From Actinomycetota bacterium (GTDB lineage: Bacteria; Actinomycetota; Actinomycetes; Mycobacteriales; Micromonosporaceae), in contig VAXX01000248.1 in the NCBI GenBank assembly GCA_005885115.1, forward strand, positions 1 to 5,129: DNA of 5,129 nucleotides. The letters run 5' to 3'. The notes under the pieces were generated by a model. It did no database searches and was not told the origin of the DNA. It saw only the letters and a list, made by a program, of their open reading frames with translations. Position numbers and translations under genes: made by a program. Positions 5,058 through 5,129 of the stretch are shown one piece after another (positions within the stretch are counted from its first letter, which is position 1; every line of letters begins with the position of its first letter).

Positions 5058-5129
5058 CTAGGCCAAGGGATCATGGCAACTTTTGTTCTAGGCTTCTTGG
5101 TGGCGGGTCCGGGTTGTGACTTGTCCGAA

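Noticed and set aside
4646..5074. Minus-strand ORF of 142 codons overlapping rnhA
   Set aside because: Most of it is an off-frame reading of rnhA and of the preceding ORF. Only the GEVNQLLDAIA segment is kept, as evidence for a possible frameshift.
5073..5129. Plus-strand ATG opening a frame to the right edge (MATFVLGFLVAG...)
   Set aside because: The only ribosome-site-like sequence (AAGGGA) is 2 nt from the ATG, too close, and 19 codons are too few to judge.
1..5129. CRISPR array, tRNA, rRNA, insertion sequence or attachment site
   Set aside because: No regularly spaced repeats, no cloverleaf-like sequence with a T-arm consensus, and no transposase motifs or terminal inverted repeats with target duplications were seen by eye.

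Overview
The window comes from a GC-rich, probably filamentous, actinomycete. Third codon positions are strongly G/C, GTG and TTG starts are used, and the NB-ARC/TPR protein and TetR remnant are of types typical of Actinomycetota. I cannot fix the genus.

Layout. (1) Positions 1-182 (+) hold the 3' end of an unrecognised gene that overlaps its convergent neighbour tail to tail. (2) Positions 115-2622 (-) hold a tight two-gene operon. A small helical protein of 120 residues comes first, followed 24 bp later by a 706-residue NB-ARC/TPR (NLR-like) protein. The small protein ends, and the NLR begins, with related short N-x-(L/F)-S-G...V-Q...I motifs. This is the arrangement known for bacterial amyloid-signalling (RHIM-like, BASS) NLR/effector pairs, and it is the most interesting thing in the window. 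(3) Positions 2623-2873 are a comparatively AT-rich divergent intergenic region with a candidate minus-strand promoter and an inverted repeat. On its other side is a well-formed 35-codon ORF for a very hydrophobic peptide (2874-2981, +). (4) Positions about 3000-3990 are a decay zone. It holds a frameshifted remnant of a small actinobacterial protein (minus strand) and a TetR-family C-terminal remnant (minus strand) with a frameshift, an internal deletion and no DNA-binding domain. (5) Positions 4039-5046 (-) hold an 87-codon ORF of unknown function and, 9 bp downstream, an RNase HI gene. The RNase HI carries an unusual C-terminal extension of two Cys3His mini-motifs.

How the genes may work together. 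The inferred logic of the operon at 115-2622 is that the NLR oligomerises through its STAND NTPase when its TPR region senses a trigger. Its N-terminal motif would then template amyloid folding of the matching C-terminal motif on the small protein, releasing the helical domain to attack the cell's own membrane (abortive infection or regulated cell death). The RNase HI looks like a housekeeping or accessory nucleic-acid enzyme unrelated to that operon. No IS element, CRISPR array, rRNA or tRNA was recognised.
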